Source of the DNA: Zunongwangia sp. ESRF-bin46
Lineage (GTDB): Bacteria; Bacteroidota; Bacteroidia; Flavobacteriales; Flavobacteriaceae
Direction of reading: 5' to 3'
Length of the DNA: 64,000 nucleotides
Assembly: GCA_002631855.1 (NCBI GenBank)
Contig: NTLF01000014.1
Location: 485,951 to 549,950 of the forward strand
Shown piece after piece: positions 29,308-37,756 of this stretch. A program made the translations under genes and the position numbers. The first letter of the stretch is position 1. Every line of letters starts with the position of its first letter. A model generated the notes under the pieces. It did no database searches, had not been told where the DNA came from, and saw only the letters and a list, made by a program, of their open reading frames with translations.

Positions 29308-30051
29308 ATGACATCTATAAAGCACATATTTAATTCCCGCACTACAAATGACGGGGATTTTTTTTATGCCATGAAAAAAATCCTAGGCTTTAAACCCAAG
29401 GATATCTCTATATACAATGAAGCCTTTACCCATAGGTCTTTACACGAAAAAAATAATAAAGGGCAACCTCAAAATTATGAACGCTTAGAGTTTTTGGGGG
29501 ATGCCATGTTGGGCTCGGTAATAGCAGCCCATCTTTTTAATCAAGTGCCTTCAGGTGATGAAGGCTACCTTACCAAAATGCGTTCAAAAGTAGTGAGCCG
29601 CGAACATTTAAATGAGCTAGGAAGAGATTTAAACCTTATTAAATTTTTAAAATCTTCTGTTACAACAGATCAATTTGGAGGAAATATTCACGGAAACATT
29701 TTCGAAGCATTGGTTGGTGCCATTTATTTGGACCGTGGGTATAAATACTGCGAAAAATTCATTTATAAACGAGTTATTAAACCATATGTAGATATTGAAC
29801 GATTGGAAGGTAAAATAATAAGTTACAAAAGCCTTTTTATTGAATGGTGCCAAAAAAGTAAAAAGCATTTTAAGTTTCACGTATATGAAGATACTGGCAT
29901 GGATGAATTAAAACACTTTGCTGTAAAACTTCAATTAGAGAATGAAACAATAGCCAAGGCACGTGCTACTTCAAAAAAGAAAGCTGAAGAAAGGGCAGCA
30001 AAAAGAGCTTACTATAAGTTTCAGTCAAAAATTGACAAAGAATTAAACTAA
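29308..30051 (+). CDS. rnc: ribonuclease III
   Basis: YERLEFLGDAMLGSVIA; C-terminal dsRBD KARATSKKKAEERAAKRAY. Confidence 0.96.
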   Translation: MTSIKHIFNSRTTNDGDFFYAMKKILGFKPKDISIYNEAFTHRSLHEKNNKGQPQNYERLEFLGDAMLGSVIAAHLFNQVPSGDEGYLTKMRSKVVSREHLNELGRDLNLIKFLKSSVTTDQFGGNIHGNIFEALVGAIYLDRGYKYCEKFIYKRVIKPYVDIERLEGKIISYKSLFIEWCQKSKKHFKFHVYEDTGMDELKHFAVKLQLENETIAKARATSKKKAEERAAKRAYYKFQSKIDKELN

Positions 30052-30101
30052 GCCCTTCGGTAGTTACCTAAAGTATCCTTATTTTTATACTAAAATCCGT
30101 T

Positions 30102-30593
30102 ATGGGTAAACACCGATTAGTGCTTGAAGACGATTTTAAAGAAGATTTTCAAATACTGGCCATTCACTGTGGAGTAGAACCTTATAAAATGGCGTTCTAT
30201 CTAAACAAACACTTACAGTTACGATTAAAACGGAGAAGGACCGATCTTGAATTTTCCAAAGATGGGTTGGAAGTACAGTTTCCAATGTTTGAATTTAAGG
30301 ATACTATAAACTACACAGTCTATGACCTTGTTTCGAATGCCTGTAAATCTGCCACAGCAAATACAACAGCAAGCGGGGGATTGTTTGGATCAAATGCTTC
30401 AGAAGAATATATAATTACCTATTTAATTCCTGAATATAAAAAAGTAGACTACTTTTTAAAAATCACTTCAGAAGATGAACAAGTTTCAACAGCAAACCTA
30501 CTTTCCGAAGTAAATAAAATGAAGCCCATTATATCTTCATATTTTATTGATAACGAGCATATAAAATCTAAAAATAATCTAATTTTCAATTAA
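30102..30593 (+). CDS. IPExxxVDY family protein
   Basis: YLIPEYKKVDYFLKI contains the IPExxxVDY family motif; position between rnc and pyk. Confidence 0.85.
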   Translation: MGKHRLVLEDDFKEDFQILAIHCGVEPYKMAFYLNKHLQLRLKRRRTDLEFSKDGLEVQFPMFEFKDTINYTVYDLVSNACKSATANTTASGGLFGSNASEEYIITYLIPEYKKVDYFLKITSEDEQVSTANLLSEVNKMKPIISSYFIDNEHIKSKNNLIFN

Positions 30594-32023
30594 TGCTGAA
30601 ACAAAAACGAACAAAAATAGTTGCCACCTTAGGCCCATCGACCACCAAAAAAGAAATCATAAAAAAGATGATTTTAGAAGGGGTGGATGTGTTTCGCATC
30701 AACTTTTCACACGCTAAATACGAAGATGTAAAAAAGCGTATCGCAACGATAAGACAGTTAGGGGAGCAATTGGGGATTACCCCGGCAATCCTGGCCGATC
30801 TGCAAGGGCCAAAACTACGCGTGGGTATAATGAAAGAAGAAGTGGTCTTAAAACCTGGAGATGAGCTTTATTTCTGTACTGGAAAAGAATTTGAAGGCAC
30901 CAGAAAAAAGGTGTACATGAATTATGACAGTTTTCCCAAGGATGTAAAAGCAGGCGAACGGATTTTATTAGACGATGGAAAATTGATTTTTGAAGTGCTT
31001 GAAACCAATGGCAAAGATGAAGTGAAAGCAAAAGTAATTCAAGGTGGTCCGTTACGGTCTCGAAAAGGGGTAAATTTGCCGAGTACTAATATTTCCCTAC
31101 CAGCTTTAACTCCTAAAGATAAAAAGGACGCCATTTTTGCCGTTCAACAAGAAGTGGATTGGATTGCGCTATCGTTTGTACGTCATGCAGATGATTTAAA
31201 AGAATTACAAGCCATTATTGAAGCACATTGCGAATATAAAATTCCCATTATTGCTAAAATAGAAAAGCCTGAGGCTGTACAAAACATCGATAAAATTGTA
31301 GCGTACTGTGACGGTTTAATGGTTGCGAGAGGCGACCTGGGAGTAGAAGTTCCTGCTGAAGAAGTACCACTTATTCAAAAAGAGTTGGTATTAACTGCAA
31401 AAAGAGCTCGGATTCCAGTGATTATCGCCACGCAAATGATGGAAACCATGATAACATCATTAACACCCACTCGTGCCGAAGTGAATGACGTAGCGAATTC
31501 TGTAATGGACGGTGCCGATGCGGTTATGCTAAGTGGTGAAACGTCGGTAGGTAAATACCCAGTAGAGGTAATCCAAACCATGGCTAATATTTGTAGAAGT
31601 GTGGAAAATTCAAATTTAATAGCCGTGCCCCATGAACCACCAAAAATTAGAACCAACCGGTATATTACCAAATCGGTATGTTATCATGCAGCAACCATGG
31701 CCAATGAAATTGATGCCACAGCAATATGTACGTTGACCAACAGTGGTTATACTGCTTTCCAAATTTCAGCCTGGCGGCCCGATGCAAACATTTTAGCGTT
31801 TACTTCAAACAAACGTATTTTGTCACGATTAAATTTATTGTGGGGCGTAAAAGCCTTTTACTACGACAAATTTGTAAGCACAGACGAAACAGTAGATGAT
31901 GTAAATAAAATTGCCCAAGATCACGGCTATGTAGCTAAAGGTGATTATTTAATCAACCTTGCCGCTATGCCCATTGCGGATAAGGGTATGGTGAACACAC
32001 TTCGGGTTTCGTTGGTAAAATAA
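30593..32023 (+). CDS. pyk: pyruvate kinase
   Basis: RTKIVATLGPSTTKKEIIKKM, IIAKIEKPEAVQNID, VARGDLGVEVP, TQMMETMITSLTPTRAEVNDVANSVMDGADAVMLSGET. Confidence 0.98.
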   Translation: MLKQKRTKIVATLGPSTTKKEIIKKMILEGVDVFRINFSHAKYEDVKKRIATIRQLGEQLGITPAILADLQGPKLRVGIMKEEVVLKPGDELYFCTGKEFEGTRKKVYMNYDSFPKDVKAGERILLDDGKLIFEVLETNGKDEVKAKVIQGGPLRSRKGVNLPSTNISLPALTPKDKKDAIFAVQQEVDWIALSFVRHADDLKELQAIIEAHCEYKIPIIAKIEKPEAVQNIDKIVAYCDGLMVARGDLGVEVPAEEVPLIQKELVLTAKRARIPVIIATQMMETMITSLTPTRAEVNDVANSVMDGADAVMLSGETSVGKYPVEVIQTMANICRSVENSNLIAVPHEPPKIRTNRYITKSVCYHAATMANEIDATAICTLTNSGYTAFQISAWRPDANILAFTSNKRILSRLNLLWGVKAFYYDKFVSTDETVDDVNKIAQDHGYVAKGDYLINLAAMPIADKGMVNTLRVSLVK

Positions 32024-32056
32024 AAAAAAGCCGAGTTTTAAAACTCGGCTTTTTAA
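32024..32056. terminator. bidirectional terminator between convergent pyk and SH3 lipoprotein genes
   Basis: AAAAAAAGCCGAGTTTTAAAACTCGGCTTTTT. Confidence 0.85.
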
Positions 32057-32069
32057 TTTCTAGAAAACT

Positions 32070-32849
32070 TTAGTCTATGACCTCAGTGCGTTCTAATTTC
32101 ATTTTATTTCCATCTTTTGTAATGGTCACTCCATAGCCAAACCCTTCGGTACTGTATGCGTAGTTTATTTTTTCTAAGGAGTTATCTTTTCTATTTACGG
32201 TTAGCTGGCTTGTCCAAGTGCCGCTTTTTGGGTCTTTTTCTTTAATGGTTTCTTCGTTGCTTCCTTTCGGGTTGGGAAAGGCAAAACTCTTTGGGATATC
32301 AAACAATTGTGCCGCAATATAAAAAGCTTCATGCCAATTTTTAGTAGGCAACAATAAGGTTTGTGTGTTTGAAGGGTTACTAGCTGTTCCACCGGTAGTT
32401 TCGGTAAAAGAAACTTCAGGAAATTGACCTTTTAAATCTTCAGCATAGATTTTAGCTTTTATATCTTCTTCCGGAGGGAAAAACTTGGAGAGATAGCCAT
32501 TAAAGGCATACCCTGTTTTCTGGTTATATTCTATTTGGTGCATGCCGCCTTTAATTCCGCCAATATTCATGGTTTCTTCATCTTCAGAAGCAATGACTTT
32601 AACTTTGGTCCCGTAGGGCATTACGCCTAACTTTTCACTGTTCAGGTTGTTGTGTTCGCGAAGGGTAAGGCCGCTTGAAGCGGTTACGTAGAGAAAATCT
32701 GGTGTGGTTTCGGTTTCTTTTTCAGCTAAGGCAAGTTCGTTTGTTTCTTCTGAAATTTCTGAAGGTTCATTTGATTTTGTTTCGTTTTTACAAGATAATA
32801 CCGTGATGGTTACGGCTAAAACGAATAGAGAATAAGCTACTTTTTTCAT
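32070..32849 (-). CDS. SH3-domain lipoprotein
   Basis: Lipobox ITVLSCKN; SSGLTLREHNNLNSEKLGVMPYGTKVKVI (SH3_3-like). Confidence 0.8.
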   Translation of the reverse strand: MKKVAYSLFVLAVTITVLSCKNETKSNEPSEISEETNELALAEKETETTPDFLYVTASSGLTLREHNNLNSEKLGVMPYGTKVKVIASEDEETMNIGGIKGGMHQIEYNQKTGYAFNGYLSKFFPPEEDIKAKIYAEDLKGQFPEVSFTETTGGTASNPSNTQTLLLPTKNWHEAFYIAAQLFDIPKSFAFPNPKGSNEETIKEKDPKSGTWTSQLTVNRKDNSLEKINYAYSTEGFGYGVTITKDGNKMKLERTEVID

Positions 32850-32902
32850 AATAGATGGGTTTTGAAATTACTAATTAGATTCAAGTAGTCTTATTGCATA
32901 TT

Positions 32903-34006
32903 TTAAAAATCAAATTTTAGTTGAACGTCTATACTTTCCTCAGGTTCGGGCTGTTGCTCTTTTTTTTCGTTGTTGAGGTTCGATAAAGAAATCCCCAATA
33001 ATCGCACCGAATTTTTCATTTTCTCTTGAAATAACAAATCTTTAACAGCCTCTATCATCAGCGACTTGCTCGAAATATAAAACGGCAACGTCTTGCTTCT
33101 AGTTTGTAACGTAAAATCGCTGTACTTAATTTTAAGCGTAATGGTTTTTCCCGCCACATTGCTTTTAGTGAGGCGTCGCTCTACTTCCTCGGCAATGGTT
33201 TCAAGGCGTTCTAGCATATACACTTCCGAAGAAATATTTTCTGAAAACGTCCGCTCGGCAGCCAGTGATTTTCGGGTTCTAGTAGGTTTTACGGCGCTGT
33301 TATGAATTCCCCGAACCACGTGGTAATAATACGAACCACTTTTCCCGAAGTGTTCGGTTAAATATTCAACCGATTTAGATTTTAAATCTTCCCCGGTATA
33401 AATTCCGTGTCGGTACATTTTTTCCTTGGTCACTTTCCCAACACCGTAAAACTTTTTAATATCAAGTTTTTCTAAAAAGTCAAGTACTTCTTCTGGCGGG
33501 ACGGTTTTTTGTCCGTTAGGCTTGTTAATGTCACTCGCAACCTTAGCAATAAACTTATTAATAGAAATCCCTGCGGAAGCATTCAACCCGGTCTTATCTT
33601 TAATTTTTTTCCTGATTTCCTTAGCAATTAACGTAGCACTAGGATTCCCTTTTTTATTTTCTGAAACATCTAAATAGGCTTCGTCTAACGATAAAGGCTC
33701 GACTAGATCTGTATATTCATGAAAGATTTTTCGGATTTGCTGCGAAACTTCCCGATACCGATCAAAATTACTTTTTACAAAAATTAAATGGGGGCAAAGT
33801 CGTTTTGCCGTTACACTGCTCATAGCCGACCGCACCCCAAATTTTCGGGCTTCATAGCTTGCAGCACTTACTACACCACGCTTGCTGCTTCCGCCAACGA
33901 CAATGGCTTTTCCTCGTAATTCGGGATTGTCCAACTGTTCTACTGAAGCATAAAACGCATCCATATCTACGTGGATAATTTTACGGATAGGTAGCGGTTC
34001 GTTCAT
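32903..34006 (-). CDS. dinB: DNA polymerase IV (Y family)
   Basis: IIHVDMDAFYASVEQLDNPELRGKAIVVGG, PLSLDEAYLDVSE. Confidence 0.96.
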   Translation of the reverse strand: MNEPLPIRKIIHVDMDAFYASVEQLDNPELRGKAIVVGGSSKRGVVSAASYEARKFGVRSAMSSVTAKRLCPHLIFVKSNFDRYREVSQQIRKIFHEYTDLVEPLSLDEAYLDVSENKKGNPSATLIAKEIRKKIKDKTGLNASAGISINKFIAKVASDINKPNGQKTVPPEEVLDFLEKLDIKKFYGVGKVTKEKMYRHGIYTGEDLKSKSVEYLTEHFGKSGSYYYHVVRGIHNSAVKPTRTRKSLAAERTFSENISSEVYMLERLETIAEEVERRLTKSNVAGKTITLKIKYSDFTLQTRSKTLPFYISSKSLMIEAVKDLLFQEKMKNSVRLLGISLSNLNNEKKEQQPEPEESIDVQLKFDF

Positions 34007-34048
34007 TTTATAAAATTATAATATCTTAGTAGTAAAGTACACAAGAAA

Positions 34049-34699
34049 ATGACCAAAACAGCAATTATTTTAGGGGCAACCGGTTTAACGGGTAGTATAT
34101 TGCTTCAACGTTTACTTGATGACGATTCAATTTCAACTATAAAATTGTTTTCACGTAGTTCAAGTAACGTAAAAAACCCAAAAGTAGAAGAACATCTAGT
34201 CGATATGTTTGAGTTAGAAAGCCAAACAGAACACTTTACAGGCGATCTTGTTTTTTGTTGCATTGGAACGACAAAATCGAAAACACCTGATAAAGAAACG
34301 TATAAAAAGATAGATTATGGTATTCCCATCACAGCAGCGAAATTGGCTAAACAGAATTCAATTCCTAAGTTTATTGTAATTTCAGCCTTAGGGTCAAACC
34401 CAGAAAGTAGTGTGTTTTATAACAAGGTGAAAGGTGAAATGGAACGCGATGTTTTGCAGCAGAATATTTCAGAAACTTATATCTTGCAGCCTTCATTAAT
34501 TGGTGGTGACCGAAGTGAAAACAGAACTGGAGAGTCTATTGCGCAGTTTTTTGCGAAGGTATTTGGGTTTTTAATTCCGAAGAAATATAAAATGATTGAA
34601 CCGGAAACCATCGCAAAAGCAATGGAAAACCTAATGAATAAAACCTATTCTGAACAACGAATCACTTCAGAAAAAATTAAAGAAATAGCAGCAATATGA
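34049..34699 (+). CDS. NAD(P)H-binding protein, HTATIP2-like
   Basis: AIILGATGLTGSILLQRLL, DLVFCCIGTTKSK, FIVISALGSNPES. Confidence 0.88.
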   Translation: MTKTAIILGATGLTGSILLQRLLDDDSISTIKLFSRSSSNVKNPKVEEHLVDMFELESQTEHFTGDLVFCCIGTTKSKTPDKETYKKIDYGIPITAAKLAKQNSIPKFIVISALGSNPESSVFYNKVKGEMERDVLQQNISETYILQPSLIGGDRSENRTGESIAQFFAKVFGFLIPKKYKMIEPETIAKAMENLMNKTYSEQRITSEKIKEIAAI

Positions 34700-35175
34700 C
34701 TGAAATAGAACGAAAATTTTTAGTGACATCCAAAGACTTTAAAGAACTTGCGTTTAAAACTACTAGAATAGTACAAGGGTTTTTAAGCACACATCCTGAA
34801 CGAACAGTACGTGTGAGAATAAAAGGCACCGAAGGCTTTATTACGGTAAAAGGTATAGGAAATGAAACCGGAACCAGCCGTTTTGAATGGGAAAAACAAA
34901 TTACTGTCGAGGAAGCTGAAGCGTTGCTGGAAATTTGCGAACCGGGAAGTATTGATAAAGTAAGGCACGAAGTAAAAAGCGGAAAGCATATTTTTGAAGT
35001 GGACGAATTTTTTGGTGATAATGAAGGTTTAATAGTTGCTGAAGTAGAGCTCTCAGAAGAAAAAGAAACGGTTACTATTCCCAATTGGATAGGAAAAGAA
35101 GTGACTGGAGAAACCAAGTATTACAATTCGCAATTAAGCAAGAACCCTTTTAAAAACTGGAATAATGAAAATTAA
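34696..35175 (+). CDS. CYTH domain protein (triphosphate tunnel metalloenzyme)
   Basis: MTEIERKFLV ExExK motif, TVRVRIKGTEGFITVKG; 4-nt overlap with the upstream ORF. Confidence 0.93.
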   Translation: MTEIERKFLVTSKDFKELAFKTTRIVQGFLSTHPERTVRVRIKGTEGFITVKGIGNETGTSRFEWEKQITVEEAEALLEICEPGSIDKVRHEVKSGKHIFEVDEFFGDNEGLIVAEVELSEEKETVTIPNWIGKEVTGETKYYNSQLSKNPFKNWNNEN

Positions 35176-35677
35176 AATTACACTAGTAACAATAGTATTA
35201 GCTTTTTGTAGCTGCGACAACCCAAAGGAAAAAGTAGAAGAAAATACTTTTGTAGAGAAGGAAGAACAAACACTAGAAGTTGAAAAGGAATCAGTTGCAG
35301 AACTCAAAGAAAAATTGACAAACGATGGTTACCAGATATTTGATTATGTAGATGAAAAAACCGGCGATACTGTACTAATGCAACAATATTTCATAGCCTT
35401 TTTAAAACGAGGTGCCAATAGATCGCAAAATAAAAAGGAAGCCGATAGTCTTCAAAAATTGCATTTAGCGCACTTAGGGAGTATGTACGAAAAAGGTTTT
35501 GCAGATATTTCGGGACCTTTTGGTGATGATGGCGATATTCGCGGTATTACTATTTATAATGTGCCAACTCAAAAAATGGCAGATAGTTTGGCTAATATGG
35601 ATCCTATGGTGAAAGCAGGTCGTTTAGCCATTGAAATTCATCCGTGGTGGGCAGCAAAAGGGTTTTCGTTACGGTAA
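35165..35677 (+). CDS. YCII-like lipoprotein
   Basis: AFCSCDNPKEK lipobox; VLMQQYFIAFLKRGANRSQ...AHLGSMYEKGFADISGPFGDDGDIRGI, YCII-type pattern. Confidence 0.75.
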   Translation: MKIKITLVTIVLAFCSCDNPKEKVEENTFVEKEEQTLEVEKESVAELKEKLTNDGYQIFDYVDEKTGDTVLMQQYFIAFLKRGANRSQNKKEADSLQKLHLAHLGSMYEKGFADISGPFGDDGDIRGITIYNVPTQKMADSLANMDPMVKAGRLAIEIHPWWAAKGFSLR

Positions 35678-36259
35678 GTAAGAGATTAACGAAGGATCGA
35701 CGACAATTCCTCTTAAATTATAAATGACCAAATGGTTTAGCATTTGCTGAGTTGAATATTGAGTGTTGAAGTCTGGATCGGCTAAAATTTCATCAATTTT
35801 ATAGAGATGAATTTCACAAAAAAGATTCAGGTTTACATCTTGCCTGATTTCGTTCAGCTCTTGTGCTTCTTTTAATAAGCCTAAAATTGTTTTAAAAATA
35901 ATATCATTTTTATGGCCTTCATAGTGTTTATGAGCCGAAATATGATACTTTTTTAATTCGAAGTAAAAAGCAGGATCATACGAGATCATTTGATTGATTC
36001 CGTAGCGATAAATAAGGATAATTTTTTGAAGAGGCGATAGATCTTTTTCGAGTATACGATCTATTTTTTTGAAATGTTCCGTAAAAATATAAAAGATAGT
36101 CTTTTCAATAAGCAGGTCTTTGCTGTCAAAATGTGTGTACAGCGTTTTCTTAGATACGGCTAATGCTGAAGCAATATCATCCATAGACACACTTTTAACA
36201 CCATACTTTTTAAAAAGATCTAGTGTTTTAACTATTATTTTTTCATCGTCATTTTGCAT
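35669..36259 (-). CDS. TetR/AcrR family transcriptional regulator
   Basis: YGVKSVSMDDIASALAVSKKTLYTHFDSKDLLIEK HTH. Confidence 0.94.
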   Translation of the reverse strand: MQNDDEKIIVKTLDLFKKYGVKSVSMDDIASALAVSKKTLYTHFDSKDLLIEKTIFYIFTEHFKKIDRILEKDLSPLQKIILIYRYGINQMISYDPAFYFELKKYHISAHKHYEGHKNDIIFKTILGLLKEAQELNEIRQDVNLNLFCEIHLYKIDEILADPDFNTQYSTQQMLNHLVIYNLRGIVVDPSLISYLP

Positions 36260-36268
36260 ACTTTCTTA

Positions 36269-36308
36269 TAAAAAAAATTCCCGCCCTGCATTGCTACAGA
36301 GCAGGAAT
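36269..36308 (-). terminator. strong intrinsic terminator between the outer-membrane factor gene and the TetR gene
   Basis: Minus strand ATTCCTGCTCTG-tagcaatg-CAGGGCGGGAAT TTTTTTT: 12-bp stem with two G-U pairs plus T tract. Confidence 0.75.
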
Positions 36309-36338
36309 CAACAATCAACCAATCATGAAAACTATGAT

Positions 36339-37739
36339 CTATTGCCAACCGCCACCTAAGGCTTCATACAAGTTAACAATGGCTTGTAACTGGCTATTTT
36401 TTGCATTTACTAAATCTAAACTTGAGTTTAACGCATTTTCACGAGCTGTTAAAACTTCTAAGTAGTTTGCCAACCCATTATCCAGTAATTCTTGGGAATA
36501 ATCAGTTGCTAAAGAGTAGGCTTCATTTTCTTTTTCTTTTACCTCAATTTTATCGGTAGCTGCTTCATACGAATACATCGCATCTGAAACTTCTTTGCCA
36601 GCATTTAAAATTGCGAACTTAAAGTTCAAACGAGCCTGTTCTTGTTGCGCTTGCGATACTTCGTATTGAGTTCGTATTTTTCGGCCGTTAATAATAGGCT
36701 GCATTAACCCTCCTGTAATCGTTGCAAATAAAGAACTAGCACTGAATAAATCGTCTACATCCAAGCTTTGCAATCCTCCTGTTGCTGTTAAGGTAAGCGA
36801 AGGATAAAAACTGCTTCTTGCTACATTGGTTAGCTCAAAAGCATTCACAAGATTGTATTCTGCGGCAATTACATCGGGACGATTGCTTAGCAATTGAGCA
36901 GGAACGCCTGTTTTTAGTTCGGTATTTATTTGTTGCTTATCCAATTCACCCCGAGTGATTTCTTTCACTGGGCTTCCCAATAAAATAGACATGGTATTTT
37001 CTAATAATCTCGCTTCATTTTTTAAGTCGATTAGTATGGCTTGAGCAGTGTATAATTGTGCTTCGGTTTGTTTAACACCTACTTCGGTTACATTACCGGC
37101 TTCTTTTAAAGCTTCGGTTGTTTCCAAACTATTGGATCGGGTTTCGATGGTTTCTTCTGTAATTTGTATTTGCTCATCCAATGCCAATAATTGATAATAG
37201 GTCGATGCAATATTCGCTACCAATCTACTTTTAACAGCTTTATGAGCCGCAACGGTTTGTAAATAAGAAGCTTGAAAAGCACGTTTGTTACTGCGTATTT
37301 TTCCCCAGATATCGGCTTCCCACGAAAGTCCTCCGCTCAATTGATATTGATCTAAGGTAGAAAATTGGCCTCCAAACTGACTGTTTTCTGAAAGTTCTTG
37401 GCGGGTATAGGTCGCATTTCCATTTAACGTAGGAAAATAACCTGCTTTACCTTGTTTTAAGTAAGCTTCAGCCGCTAAAACTTGTTGTATGGCAATACGG
37501 ATGTCGATGTTATTTTGTAACCCTTCTTCAATATAATTTTGAAGTTGCGCATCAGTAAACAACGTTTTCCAAGAAACTGAAGCCATAGATAGACTGTCTT
37601 GAGGCAATTTATCCGTTCGGTAATATTCAGCTTCTACAACAGTTTCTGGTCTGTTATATTCTTTTGCTACAAAACATGATTGTAGTGTTAAGAAAACCAA
37701 TCCTACCGTAACTATTTTATATATTTTAAATCGTTTCAT
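36339..37739 (-). CDS. TolC/NodT-family efflux outer-membrane lipoprotein
   Basis: LQSCFVAKEYNRPE lipobox; LLSNRPDVIAAEYNLVNAFELTNVARSSFYPSLTLTATGG. Confidence 0.94.
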   Translation of the reverse strand: MKRFKIYKIVTVGLVFLTLQSCFVAKEYNRPETVVEAEYYRTDKLPQDSLSMASVSWKTLFTDAQLQNYIEEGLQNNIDIRIAIQQVLAAEAYLKQGKAGYFPTLNGNATYTRQELSENSQFGGQFSTLDQYQLSGGLSWEADIWGKIRSNKRAFQASYLQTVAAHKAVKSRLVANIASTYYQLLALDEQIQITEETIETRSNSLETTEALKEAGNVTEVGVKQTEAQLYTAQAILIDLKNEARLLENTMSILLGSPVKEITRGELDKQQINTELKTGVPAQLLSNRPDVIAAEYNLVNAFELTNVARSSFYPSLTLTATGGLQSLDVDDLFSASSLFATITGGLMQPIINGRKIRTQYEVSQAQQEQARLNFKFAILNAGKEVSDAMYSYEAATDKIEVKEKENEAYSLATDYSQELLDNGLANYLEVLTARENALNSSLDLVNAKNSQLQAIVNLYEALGGGWQ

Positions 37740-37756
37740 TTTTTATTTTTTCAGAA

